Below are positions 26,882 to 35,187 of a stretch of 64,000 nt of DNA, in pieces. The notes under the pieces were generated by a model, which was given only the letters and a program-made list of their open reading frames with translations, did not search any database and had not been told where the DNA came from. The stretch comes from Sphingobium sp. (GTDB taxonomy: Bacteria; Pseudomonadota; Alphaproteobacteria; Sphingomonadales; Sphingomonadaceae), in contig JAGRES010000008.1 in the NCBI GenBank assembly GCA_020446425.1, forward strand, positions 186,001 to 250,000, read 5' to 3'. Within the stretch, counting starts at the first letter, position 1, and every line of letters starts with the position of its first letter. A program made the position numbers and the translations under genes.

Positions 26882-27421
26882 ATGCAACAAAACCACAAAT
26901 CCGCACAAGTCCCCAAAGACCGTTCGATCATTCTCATTGGCATGATGGGTGTCGGCAAATCGACAATCGGTCGCCGTCTTGCCGCCCGGCTGGGCATGAA
27001 CTTTGTCGACGCGGACGAGGAAATCGTTGCGGCGGCAGGCATGAGCATTCCCGATATATTCGAAACCTATGGCGAGCAGGAGTTTCGCGATGGCGAGCGC
27101 CGTGTCATTGCGCGCCTGATCGAGGAACAGCCGCGCATCATCGCGACAGGCGGCGGTGCATTTATGAACGACGAAACGCGCCAGCTCATTCTGGATAAAG
27201 CCACCGCCATATGGCTCGACGCCGATATCGACATATTGGTGGAACGCGTATCGCGCCGTGAGGGCCGCCCACTGCTCAAGGACAAGGACCCGCGAACGGT
27301 GCTGACCGAACTGGCCAAGGTGCGCAATCCGGTCTATGCGCTCGCGCCGTTGCACATAAAAAGCGCGGATGGTCCGCATGAGCTGACCGTCGAGCGCATT
27401 GTGGAGGCGCTGCAGCAATGA
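26882..27421 (+). CDS. aroK: Shikimate kinase
   Basis: The enzyme phosphorylates shikimate with ATP in aromatic amino-acid synthesis. The 179-residue protein has the P-loop GMMGVGKSTIGR, the shikimate-binding DADEEI, FRDGERRVI, and ATGGGAF, and the lid region VSRREGRPLL. ATG 26882 (MQQNHKS) is the start; the ORF extension to 26810 overlaps the divergent small-protein promoter. It shares ATGA with aroB. Confidence 0.96.
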   Translation: MQQNHKSAQVPKDRSIILIGMMGVGKSTIGRRLAARLGMNFVDADEEIVAAAGMSIPDIFETYGEQEFRDGERRVIARLIEEQPRIIATGGGAFMNDETRQLILDKATAIWLDADIDILVERVSRREGRPLLKDKDPRTVLTELAKVRNPVYALAPLHIKSADGPHELTVERIVEALQQ

Positions 27422-28524
27422 AGACGGTTCAGGTCGCGCTGGGCAAGCGCAGCTACGACATACTTATCGAAGACGGCCTGCTATCGCGGTCCGGTGAGCG
27501 TCTGTCGAGCCTCGCACGCGGCGGCAAGCTCGTCGTGATCACCGATGAAAATGTGTCCAGGCACCAATTGCCTCGACTGGCCGCCGCTTTGCAACAGGCC
27601 AATCTGAGCATTGAACCGGTCATCCTGCCTGCCGGCGAAGGCACCAAGGGCTGGGATAGTCTGTCCACCCTCATGAACCGCCTGCTCGCGCTGGAGGTAG
27701 AGCGCAGCGACCATATCATCGCGCTGGGTGGCGGTGTGATCGGCGATCTGGTTGGATTCGCTGCGGCCATATTGAAACGTGGATGCGCCTTTGTGCAGAT
27801 ACCCACGACCCTGTTGTCCCAGGTGGACAGCTCGGTCGGCGGCAAGACGGCGATCAATACCGAAGCGGGCAAGAATCTGGTCGGCGCCTTTCACCAGCCC
27901 TCGCTGGTGCTCATCGACCCGCTCAGCCTTGACACCCTGCCCGCGCGTGAAGTGTGCGCTGGTTATGCCGAAGTCGTCAAATATGGCCTGATCGACGATC
28001 CCGATTTCTTCGCCTGGTGTGAAAGCGACGGGCATCGCCTGCTTGCCGGAGAGAGCGACGCGCGCAGCTATGCCATCGAAACGAGCGTGCGCGCCAAAGC
28101 CGCAATCGTCGCTGACGATGAAACCGAGCGCAGCGGCCGCCGTGCCCTCCTCAATCTAGGGCACACATTCGGCCACGCTCTGGAGGCGGAAACCGGATAT
28201 TCCGACAAGCTGCTTCATGGCGAAGCCGTTGCCGCCGGTATGGCGCTGGCATTTCGCTATTCAGCAACGCAAGGCCTGTGCCCCGACGAGGATGCGCAGC
28301 GCGTGACCAGTCATTTGCGTGCGGCAGGCCTTCCTACCAGCCTTCAGGACGCCGGAGTCTCCGCCAGCGGGCAGGCTCTGGCCGCCCATATGATGCACGA
28401 CAAGAAGATGGAGAGCGGCACCCTGCCTTTCCTGCTGGCGCGCGGGATTGGCCAGACCTATCTCGACCGCAATGTCAGCCTTGATGACGTCGCCGCTTTT
28501 CTCGATGCAGAGCTGGCAGGCTGA
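27418..28524 (+). CDS. aroB: 3-Dehydroquinate synthase
   Basis: The NAD- and metal-dependent enzyme converts DAHP to 3-dehydroquinate. The 368-residue protein contains IALGGGVIGDLVGF (NAD site), PTTLLSQVDSSVGGKTAIN, AGYAEVVKYGLI, and the metal ligands in LLNLGHTFGHALE and HGEAVAAGM. The start overlaps the aroK stop by 4 bp, forming the common aroKB unit. Confidence 0.97.
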   Translation: MKTVQVALGKRSYDILIEDGLLSRSGERLSSLARGGKLVVITDENVSRHQLPRLAAALQQANLSIEPVILPAGEGTKGWDSLSTLMNRLLALEVERSDHIIALGGGVIGDLVGFAAAILKRGCAFVQIPTTLLSQVDSSVGGKTAINTEAGKNLVGAFHQPSLVLIDPLSLDTLPAREVCAGYAEVVKYGLIDDPDFFAWCESDGHRLLAGESDARSYAIETSVRAKAAIVADDETERSGRRALLNLGHTFGHALEAETGYSDKLLHGEAVAAGMALAFRYSATQGLCPDEDAQRVTSHLRAAGLPTSLQDAGVSASGQALAAHMMHDKKMESGTLPFLLARGIGQTYLDRNVSLDDVAAFLDAELAG

Positions 28525-28527
28525 CCT

Positions 28528-28863
28528 TCACGCCTGAGTACGAACGAAGATCCACGCCGCCCACATCCATGCGACAATCAGCAAGCTGCCACCGATAGGT
28601 GTAACCGCGCCCAATTTGGTGCTGGCTCCCATTGCCATCGCATAAAGTGTGAACGCGAATATCGCCGCACCGATCAGCATCAATGCAGCAGGCGTACGCG
28701 CCGTGTTCATCAGCACCAGCGCGGCGACTGCATGAACCAGTTGATACATGCCACCGGTGCGCAGCCATTCGGCGGCTTGAGGCGATGACGCGCCATGCGC
28801 GCCGAATGCCCCTGCGGCGATGGCGATGGCGGCGCTCAGGGCCGCACAGGCTGCCAATATCAT
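28528..28863 (-). CDS. DUF423 family small membrane protein
   Basis: This 111-residue inner-membrane protein is predicted to have four helices. It has the family signature AGAFGAHG near residue 18 and a conserved central region (GGMYQLVHAVAAL). The function of DUF423 is unknown. ATG 28863 overlaps the end of the CPA2 antiporter gene by 4 bp and its stop faces the aroB stop 3 bp away. Confidence 0.88.
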   Translation of the reverse strand: MILAACAALSAAIAIAAGAFGAHGASSPQAAEWLRTGGMYQLVHAVAALVLMNTARTPAALMLIGAAIFAFTLYAMAMGASTKLGAVTPIGGSLLIVAWMWAAWIFVRTQA

Positions 28864-30644
28864 CCGCTTTCTCCTTCGATTTTCTCATCCACGGCAACAA
28901 TAGGCCTTCCCGGGCGATACATCAGATGCATGCCGGCCATCATGTCGTCTTCGGCAACCTGCTGGTCGAAACGCTGGCGGTCTGTCTCACGGAAACGAAG
29001 CTCCATATCGTCGATCCGCGACGGTTCCATCCCAAGCAATTCCAGCCCCCGTCTTCCCATGACGATGGCGGAGTCGAACAGTTCCCGCACCACTCCGGCC
29101 AGCTCCAGCTTTTGCAGCCGGATCGCCTGCCTGCGGTCGAACGCGCGCACCAGCACGGCTGCCTGAGGGAAGCTGCTCAACACAGGTTCCAGCGTCTTGG
29201 CGTCGAGATTCGCATCATCAATGCAGAAGGCGATCAACTGGGCGTCCTCCGCGCCCGCGCTGCGCAGCAAATCAATGCGCGTCCCATCGCCATAATAGAC
29301 CTTTACATCGAAACGGCTGCTGAGTTCGATTTGCGCGGGTTTGCGGTCGATCAATGTCACGGCATAGCCTGCGCCTGCCAACATCTGCGCGACGGTCTGA
29401 CCGAAACGGCCATATCCGACAATGATGGCGCTGGCCTGTTCCGCATATTCCGGCCCTTCGGGCGTATCGACCGAAGAACGCGCGAATTCCAGCCTGCGGG
29501 CGAACAGCATCAGGAAAGGCGTGGTGGCCATGGATATGGTAACTATGGCCGCGAACAGGCTGGCGGCTTCCGGCGCGATCAGCATCGCATTGCGTGCCTG
29601 ATCGAACAGCACGAAGCCAAACTCGCCGCCCTGACTGAGCAGCAGGCCGAGACCCAGCGCCGCCTTGGTGTTCATGCCGAACAGCCGCGCGAGCAGGAAT
29701 AGGATCAGGGTCTTGGTGGCGACCAGTATGACCGCCATCGCCAATACGAACAGCGGGCGTTCGATAACGCTCTGTATATCCAGCACCATGCCGACGGCCA
29801 GAAAGAACAGTCCCAATAATATCGAGCGGAACGGCTCGACATCGCTTTCGATTTCGTGGCGATAGGGCGAGTCCGCCAGCATAACACCCGCGATGAACGC
29901 GCCCAAAGCGGTCGAAAGATGCAACGAATGCATCAGGGCCGCGCTGGCCACCACGGTGAACAGGCCGACAACGACGAACAGCTCCCGCTCACCATGTTGC
30001 CCCACGAAATTGAGCAACGGGCGCAACAGAAAACGGCCCGCCAGAACCAGCCCGATGATTGCGCCAACCGTATATAGCGCGAGCTGCCACCCCGGCGGCC
30101 CAACGGCATCGGCAGGGTTGCGCGAGAGCGCCGCAATGATCGTGATCAGGGGAACGATGGAAAGGTCCTGAAACAGCAGGATCGAGAATGCTTTCTCACC
30201 AAATGGCGAGTTGATACGTCCGCTGCTTTTCAGTCCCGGCAAAACCTGCGCGGTTGATGACAGCGCAAGCGGCAGACCAAGAGCGATGGCCGCGCCAAGC
30301 GTAAACAGCGTACCGAAATAGAGAATACCCGCCAGAACCAGCCCGGAGATAACGACCTGCGCCAGCCCCAGCGCGAATATGTCGCGCTTCAAGCGCCATA
30401 ACCGCCCCGGATTGAGTTCCAGCCCAACGAGAAACATCAGCAGGATGATGCCGATTTCGGCGATATCGAGCTTGGATTCGCCGCCACCTACCAAGCCAAG
30501 GCCTTGCGGCCCGACCAGCGCACCGGCGATAAGATAACCGAGTACCGCACCCAACCCGAACCGGCGGAAAACCAATACGAACAGCGTCGCGAACCCCAGC
30601 AGGATAACGCCTTCGCTGAGCAGGACTTCCGTCGGGTTGGTCAT
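28860..30644 (-). CDS. Monovalent cation:proton antiporter of the CPA2 (KefB/C) family
   Basis: This 594-residue inner-membrane K+/H+ (or Na+/H+) antiporter has about 12 helices in the first 385 residues, including FLVGLELNPGRLW and LPLALSSTAQVL. A cytoplasmic RCK/TrkA-N nucleotide-binding domain follows, with the Rossmann motif IIVGYGRFGQTVAQML. Homologues are gated by glutathione or NADH. It is flanked by overlaps of 4 bp with both neighbours (NifU-like upstream, DUF423 downstream), so the three genes form one operon. Confidence 0.92.
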   Translation of the reverse strand: MTNPTEVLLSEGVILLGFATLFVLVFRRFGLGAVLGYLIAGALVGPQGLGLVGGGESKLDIAEIGIILLMFLVGLELNPGRLWRLKRDIFALGLAQVVISGLVLAGILYFGTLFTLGAAIALGLPLALSSTAQVLPGLKSSGRINSPFGEKAFSILLFQDLSIVPLITIIAALSRNPADAVGPPGWQLALYTVGAIIGLVLAGRFLLRPLLNFVGQHGERELFVVVGLFTVVASAALMHSLHLSTALGAFIAGVMLADSPYRHEIESDVEPFRSILLGLFFLAVGMVLDIQSVIERPLFVLAMAVILVATKTLILFLLARLFGMNTKAALGLGLLLSQGGEFGFVLFDQARNAMLIAPEAASLFAAIVTISMATTPFLMLFARRLEFARSSVDTPEGPEYAEQASAIIVGYGRFGQTVAQMLAGAGYAVTLIDRKPAQIELSSRFDVKVYYGDGTRIDLLRSAGAEDAQLIAFCIDDANLDAKTLEPVLSSFPQAAVLVRAFDRRQAIRLQKLELAGVVRELFDSAIVMGRRGLELLGMEPSRIDDMELRFRETDRQRFDQQVAEDDMMAGMHLMYRPGRPIVAVDEKIEGESG

Positions 30645-31075
30645 GACATTGCGTCCTGCGCCTGATGCGCGGCCTGCGCTGCCGCCTCGAACGCCAGCAG
30701 GATCGAGGGGTGGCGCGCAGGATAAGCGCGGGCGGCCTCGAACACCTCGATTCCCGGCCAGATATCGCCAGCGTCCCGCTCGCCAGCCAGAAATGCGCGC
30801 ATCGCCGTAGAAGCGTCGAGCAATTCTGCCGGACTCTTGCCTTTTACATGCCCGATGACCAGCGCCGCCGATGCCTGTCCCAATGCGCAGGCCCGCGCGT
30901 CGATGCCACAGGCGCTGACAGCTCCCTCAGTATCGAGGAGTATATCAACAATAACGCGGCTGCCGCATGTTGGAGAGCGCAGGTCTGCGGAACCATTCGA
31001 GCTATCTAGACGCTTTTTTCCCGCCAGCGAAGCAGCAAGGCGCAGAATTTCACGGGAATAGAGCGGCGATGACAT
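30641..31075 (-). CDS. NifU/IscU-like iron-sulfur scaffold homologue with altered ligands
   Basis: The 144-residue protein aligns with IscU through SPTCGSRVIVDI, ACALGQASAALVIGHVKGKS and ARHPSILLAFEAA. Of the three cluster-ligand Cys of IscU, the first (PTCGS) and second (RACALG) are present. At the third site IscU has HCS and this protein has HPS, and the Asp after the first Cys is Ser. It may still bind a cluster with His help, or may have another role. It starts the operon with the CPA2 antiporter and DUF423 genes, overlapping the antiporter by 4 bp. Confidence 0.75.
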   Translation of the reverse strand: MSSPLYSREILRLAASLAGKKRLDSSNGSADLRSPTCGSRVIVDILLDTEGAVSACGIDARACALGQASAALVIGHVKGKSPAELLDASTAMRAFLAGERDAGDIWPGIEVFEAARAYPARHPSILLAFEAAAQAAHQAQDAMS

Positions 31076-31116
31076 AAATGTGATGTAGGGCAGGACGCGG
31101 CAGTGCGAAAGGGGCG

Positions 31117-31653
31117 CTATTCGTCAATTGCGTCAAATGCGTTGTCGGCGTCTTCCCTGCTGCGGCGTCTCTCCGCCACGAACTGGCTCATCGCATCGCC
31201 GCTGGCCTTGAGTAGCGGATAACTGCGCGACTGCGTCATCCATTCGGGCCGCTTCTCGGTAATGCCGAACAGACTGTTGTAAGCGAGGTTGAACGCCAGA
31301 AACGCCAAAGTCGCTACAACCAGCGCCTTGAGCGCGCCGAAGCCCAGGCCTAGCACACGGTCGATTGGCCCCAGCAAGGATGTGCGCGTGCGCTCCCCCA
31401 TCCAGCGGGCAATCAGCTTGCCACAGTAGAAGGTGATGACGAACAGGCCCGCGAAGGACACGATGGACGCCGTAGTTCCCGGCCCCAGCCATACACTGAC
31501 CAGATCGGTGATCGGCGCAAGGAACAGCCGAACCGCAATCACGGCCACTACCCATGCCAGCAAGGATAGGGATTCCTGCACGAAACCGCGCATGAAACCC
31601 GTAACGGACATGGTCCCCACCATAAGCAGCAAGATTATATCGAGCGCGGCCAT
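31117..31653 (-). CDS. cvpA: CvpA family membrane protein
   Basis: This 178-residue inner-membrane protein has four helices (LDIILLLMVGTMSVTGFMRG at the N-terminus) and an acidic C-terminal tail, as in CvpA. Homologues are required for colicin V export in E. coli and for envelope stress resistance; the molecular role is unclear. ATG 31653 lies 9 bp after the radA stop; an upstream TTG at 31659 is less likely. The radA-cvpA order is common in alphaproteobacteria. Confidence 0.87.
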   Translation of the reverse strand: MAALDIILLLMVGTMSVTGFMRGFVQESLSLLAWVVAVIAVRLFLAPITDLVSVWLGPGTTASIVSFAGLFVITFYCGKLIARWMGERTRTSLLGPIDRVLGLGFGALKALVVATLAFLAFNLAYNSLFGITEKRPEWMTQSRSYPLLKASGDAMSQFVAERRRSREDADNAFDAIDE

Positions 31654-31662
31654 GGCCAAGCG

Positions 31663-33030
31663 CTACCCCCGGCCCAGCATCTGGTCAACATATTGTGACA
31701 AGGTGCGATAGCTGTTGAGCGTCATGCCGCCGCTCTCACCGGATATGGCGGCCGGGACGCCAGCCTGCGTGAAACCCAGCTTGGCCGCCTCGCGCAATCG
31801 CAATGGGCTATGCGCAACCGGTCTGATTTCACCGGATAATGCGACCTCGCCGAAGAAAACCGCACCGCTTGGCACCGGACGCTCGGCCAGCGCGGAAACC
31901 AGCGCGGCGGCAACCGCCAGATCCGCCGCAGGGTCGGAAATACGATACCCGCCCGCCACATTGAGATAGACCTCGCAATTGGCGAAGCTGAGCCCGCATC
32001 GCGCCTCCAGTACGGCGAGGATCATCGCCAGCCTGCCACTATCCCACCCTACGACGGCGCGGCGCGGCGTCGCCCCGCTCGCAAGGCGCACGGTCAGGGC
32101 CTGTATCTCGACCAGCACCGGGCGCGTTCCTTCCAGTGCGGGAAACACGGTCGCGCCGGTCACATTTTCATCCCGGTCGGTCAGGAACAGCGCGGAAGGA
32201 TTGGCGACTTCCTCCAGCCCCTGCTCGACCATCGCGAACACGCCGATCTCGTCCGTGCCGCCAAAGCGGTTCTTGATCGCGCGCAGGATGCGATATTGGT
32301 GGCTGCGCTCGCCCTCGAAGCTCAGCACCGTGTCAACCATATGTTCCAGCACGCGTGGGCCGGCGATACTGCCATCCTTGGTGACATGGCCGACCAGCAC
32401 CACCGCAGTGCCCTGTTCCTTGGCAAAGCGGATCAGCTCCTGCGCGGAGGCGCGCACCTGGCTGACCGTTCCCGGCGCGCTTTCGATCAGGTCGCTATGC
32501 ATGGTCTGGATCGAATCGATGATGAGGAAATCGGGGGGGCGCCCCTCCCCCAAAGTCGTCAATATATCGCGCACCGAAGTCGCACTCGCCAGCTGTACCG
32601 GCGCATCGCCCAGCCCCAGCCGCCGCGCGCGCAGGCGTACCTGATCGGATGCCTCCTCGCCGCTGATATAGGCAACCGACAGGCCACGTCGCGCCATCAT
32701 GGCGGCAGCCTGGAGCAGCAATGTCGATTTGCCGATACCCGGATCGCCGCCGATCAGCGTCGCGCTGCCCGCGACAAGCCCGCCGCCCAGCGCTCGGTCG
32801 AATTCGGCAATGCCGGTCGTCTCCCGCTCCGGCAGGGCGATATCGCTGTTAAGGCCACTGAGGTTGAGCGCCCGTCCACCCTTGTGCAGGTCATGCTTGG
32901 CGGCGAACACCGTCTCACCCGCTTCCTCAGCCAGCGTGTTCCAGCCACCGCAATCGTCGCACTGTCCCTGCCAACGTGGCGACGATGCTCCGCATTGCTG
33001 GCAGACATATTTCTTTTTTAGCTTGGCCAT
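31663..33030 (-). CDS. radA: DNA repair protein RadA
   Basis: RadA is a RecA-like ATPase that promotes branch migration during recombination repair. The 455-residue protein has the N-terminal zinc finger CQQCGASSPRWQGQCDDCG, the Walker A GGDPGIGKSTLLL, the RadA-specific KNRFG motif (AIKNRFGGTDEIG) and a C-terminal Lon-like domain (GGYRISDPAADLAVAAALVS). A GAAC-N7-GAAC box 15 bp upstream suggests LexA control. An IS1595-type element lies just beyond the promoter. Confidence 0.96.
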   Translation of the reverse strand: MAKLKKKYVCQQCGASSPRWQGQCDDCGGWNTLAEEAGETVFAAKHDLHKGGRALNLSGLNSDIALPERETTGIAEFDRALGGGLVAGSATLIGGDPGIGKSTLLLQAAAMMARRGLSVAYISGEEASDQVRLRARRLGLGDAPVQLASATSVRDILTTLGEGRPPDFLIIDSIQTMHSDLIESAPGTVSQVRASAQELIRFAKEQGTAVVLVGHVTKDGSIAGPRVLEHMVDTVLSFEGERSHQYRILRAIKNRFGGTDEIGVFAMVEQGLEEVANPSALFLTDRDENVTGATVFPALEGTRPVLVEIQALTVRLASGATPRRAVVGWDSGRLAMILAVLEARCGLSFANCEVYLNVAGGYRISDPAADLAVAAALVSALAERPVPSGAVFFGEVALSGEIRPVAHSPLRLREAAKLGFTQAGVPAAISGESGGMTLNSYRTLSQYVDQMLGRG

Positions 33031-33044
33031 GGCTTCTTTATGCA

Positions 33045-33064
33045 GAACAAATATAGAACATCAA
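33045..33064 (-). promoter_or_regulatory. LexA-type SOS box inside the radA promoter
   Basis: GAACAAATATAGAAC at 33045-33059 is a perfect GAAC-N7-GAAC, the alphaproteobacterial LexA operator. On the minus strand a -35-like TTGATG (33059-33064) precedes it, with a weak -10 about 16-17 bases on, so the operator would lie between the two hexamers. It is 15-29 bp upstream of the radA start. Confidence 0.7.
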
Positions 33065-33072
33065 GGTATAAA
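33065..33072. repeat. Left target-site duplication of the IS element
   Basis: GGTATAAA directly precedes the left inverted end and is repeated exactly at 35123-35130, directly after the right end. An 8-bp duplication is the norm for IS1595-family transposition. Confidence 0.93.
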
Positions 33073-33121
33073 GGTGATTATCCCCTTCCCATACGTAAGA
33101 ATTGGTGCTATATAATGGCTC

Positions 33122-34015
33122 ATGAGCAAGAAACCCCAGACGATAGCGCAGTTCTTCAAGCAGTTTCCCGATGACGAAACCTGTTTGCAGCATCTTTTCG
33201 ATGTTCGTTTCGGACAGGGATTCGAGTGCCCCGCATGTGAGCGACCTTCGAACTGGTACCGGATCAAGGCTGAACGCGCCTATTCCTGCCAGTGGTGCGG
33301 CCATCACCTTCACCCGACCGTGGGAACGCCGTTCGAGCAGACCCGCACTCCGCTGCAAATGTGGTTTTATGCGATCTACCTGTTCACGACGACGCGCAAC
33401 GGTGTCGCAGCGAAGGAACTGGAACGCCAGCTAGGCGTGACCTACAAGACGGCGTGGCGCATGGCGCACCTTATCCGCAAGCATATGGCTGAGGTTGACG
33501 GTGACGATCCGGTTGGTGGCTTCACCAAGCAGGTCGAAATCGATGAAACCTTCATTGGTGGTATTCAGGAAGGCCACAAAGGCAAGCTGTCTTCGAAGAC
33601 GGTTGTGTTTGGCATGATGGAGCGTGACGGCGAGATCGTGACCAAGGTTGTCCCCAATCGCCGCCGCAAAACCCTGATGCCGCTCATCAAGGAAAACGTG
33701 AAGCTGCATTCGATTGTCCATACCGACGAACACACGCCTTACATTACGCTAGGCCAAGAAGGCTATTATCACGAGATGACCAACCATGCGGCAGAGCAGT
33801 ATGTCTCGCCCAAGGGATCGAGCGTGAACGGTATCGAGGGTTTCTGGTCGCAGCTAAAGAGGACCATCAACGGCACACACATCCATGTGAGCGGCAAGCA
33901 TCTGTGGGCATATGCAAAGGAAGCGGAGTATCGCTTCAATCGTCGGGATTGCTCCGAGGCGATGCTTTCCGAGTTGCTGGGGACTTTCGGGCCATTGCCT
34001 TCAAAGTCCGATTGA
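33122..34015 (+). CDS. IS1595-family transposase
   Basis: This 297-residue transposase has an N-terminal zinc ribbon (ECPACERPSNWYRI and YSCQWCGHH). The catalytic core has Asp in VEIDETFIGG, Asp in VHTDEHTPY, and the N/E/K region VNGIEGFWSQLKR, as in this family. It begins 49 bp inside the left end. A perfect TATAAT at 33111-33116 lies only six bases before the ATG, so the transcript may be leaderless. No frameshift or stop is visible, so the gene looks intact. Confidence 0.95.
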   Translation: MSKKPQTIAQFFKQFPDDETCLQHLFDVRFGQGFECPACERPSNWYRIKAERAYSCQWCGHHLHPTVGTPFEQTRTPLQMWFYAIYLFTTTRNGVAAKELERQLGVTYKTAWRMAHLIRKHMAEVDGDDPVGGFTKQVEIDETFIGGIQEGHKGKLSSKTVVFGMMERDGEIVTKVVPNRRRKTLMPLIKENVKLHSIVHTDEHTPYITLGQEGYYHEMTNHAAEQYVSPKGSSVNGIEGFWSQLKRTINGTHIHVSGKHLWAYAKEAEYRFNRRDCSEAMLSELLGTFGPLPSKSD

Positions 34016-34112
34016 AGGCTTCCTTGTCACCTTCGGAATCGGCCTCATGTTCCTTGATGAACTTGTCGAGCTTACCTTGATTGCGGGCTTCTTTGAGGTT
34101 CGTCATAGGCAT
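33936..34112 (-). CDS. Small ORF antisense to the transposase 3' end
   Basis: The 58-residue hydrophilic, charged protein begins MPMTNLKEARNQGKLDKFIK and has a basic C-terminal tail (KASPRSNPDD). GAGGTAAG lies about nine bases upstream of the ATG at 34112. The last 80 bases overlap the transposase gene on the opposite strand. I recall similar small ORFs in related IS1595 elements but cannot confirm it here. It may regulate transposition or be cargo. Confidence 0.6.
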   Translation of the reverse strand: MPMTNLKEARNQGKLDKFIKEHEADSEGDKEAFNRTLKAMARKSPATRKASPRSNPDD

Positions 34113-34178
34113 GGACTCTTACCTCATTTTCAATGACAACCCAAGGCATGGCAAATTCACGGCGGTGTTTCTGATACA

Positions 34179-35029
34179 ATGTCTGGAAGAAATTGGGGTA
34201 AACGAACTGCGCTTGTAGAATGGGTCTTCCCCACGCTTGGAATTGTTATGGCAGTAGCGCTTGCATGGGGTATTGGTTACGTCTCTGGCGGATTAAATAA
34301 ATCCGAGGAGCAGGGGTACCAACATTACCGCTATGCCCCCGATGATGAAAAAGCCGCCACCGCTGCGCTTTCCGATTCTACTCAATCCATAGAATACAGA
34401 ACCCCATGCACAAATCCCAAGGGCCACGATGAAAGTGATCTGTGTGCCCAATGGAAGGCAGCCCAAGCCGCCCAAGTAGGCGCAGAATGGACGCAGATTG
34501 CTGGTATCGCTGCCGTTTTTGGTGCCATCGGCCTGATCATTACGCTTGGTTTTAATCTCAAGGCTTGGGAAGCTGGTCGAGAAGCCAACGACATCGCCCG
34601 CAGGGCTCTCGAAGCCCAAGGGCCGGACTTGCGAGTGAAAATGACTACGAGAGATGGAACCGGCTTGGCTAAAGGTTTTATTATTGAAAATCTCGGAGCC
34701 ACAAACCCAGAATCATTGGCGTATGTAGAAAATGGAGCTTTGAACCGGAAATCCCGGCGGTAATAATTCCCGACCCTCAAACCCCACACGCCGACGAGAC
34801 TAAAACGGCAAGCGATATTGTGCCTGCGAATGGAGGGGAATTTCGTTATCCAGCCAAGCTCGACGACAAATACATTCCTAAGTCTCCCGAAGAAAATCCG
34901 CGTGGGTTCTTCTATGGATTCATACGTTACCGGACCGCTTCCGGGTTTCAAGAAAGTGAAACCTTCTGCCTTGAGGGTGAGCTTAGAAACCCGGATCAAT
35001 TCGACAGGCGGGATCAGCCGGGAGCGTGA
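34179..35029 (+). pseudogene. Transposon cargo: membrane protein gene broken by a frameshift
   Basis: The first part (34179-34763, 194 codons) has a hydrophobic helix at about residues 14-36, a region with Cys (RTPCTNPKGHDESDLC), a second helix (IAGIAAVFGAIGLIITLGF) and the start of a soluble domain (GPDLRVKMTTRDG). At about 34735 the protein-like frame shifts: FEPEIPAVIIPDPQTPHADE and then FFYGFIRYRTASGFQESETF continue in another frame to a stop at 35029. Read together, they resemble one two-helix membrane protein of a type also seen as passenger in mobile elements. Its function is unknown. A sequencing error could also explain the shift. Confidence 0.65.
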
Positions 35030-35122
35030 AACATCCGACGCACTTGCCTGACCACTCCATGCAGTAACGACAAATAAAAGCAGTAACCCCACCCATTTAC
35101 ATATGCTAAGGGGATAATCACC

Positions 35123-35130
35123 GGTATAAA
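35123..35130. repeat. Right target-site duplication of the IS element
   Basis: GGTATAAA, identical to 33065-33072, follows the right inverted end directly. Confidence 0.93.
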
Positions 35131-35187
35131 TAACTTATCTGAGAAGGTCACTGGAAACTTCGGCACGCCTGCGCCATTTAGAATGAG

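Larger units (their letters stand above)
33073..35122 (+). mobile_element. IS1595-family transposon with passenger genes, 2050 bp
   Basis: The left end GGTGATTATCCCCTT (33073-33087) is matched in inverted orientation at 35108-35122. Further in, CATA and GTAA blocks also match, giving imperfect ends of about 25 bp. Both sides carry the 8-bp repeat GGTATAAA. Inside are the transposase, a small minus-strand ORF and a frameshifted membrane-protein cargo gene filling about 1 kb. The target was the short gap between radA and the EEP-family gene. The exact duplication suggests recent insertion. Confidence 0.93.

Noticed and set aside
34820-35029. Separate 69-residue gene in the transposon
   Set aside because: Protein-like sequence in this frame begins well upstream of its ATG and continues the previous ORF, so it fits better as the second half of a frameshifted gene.
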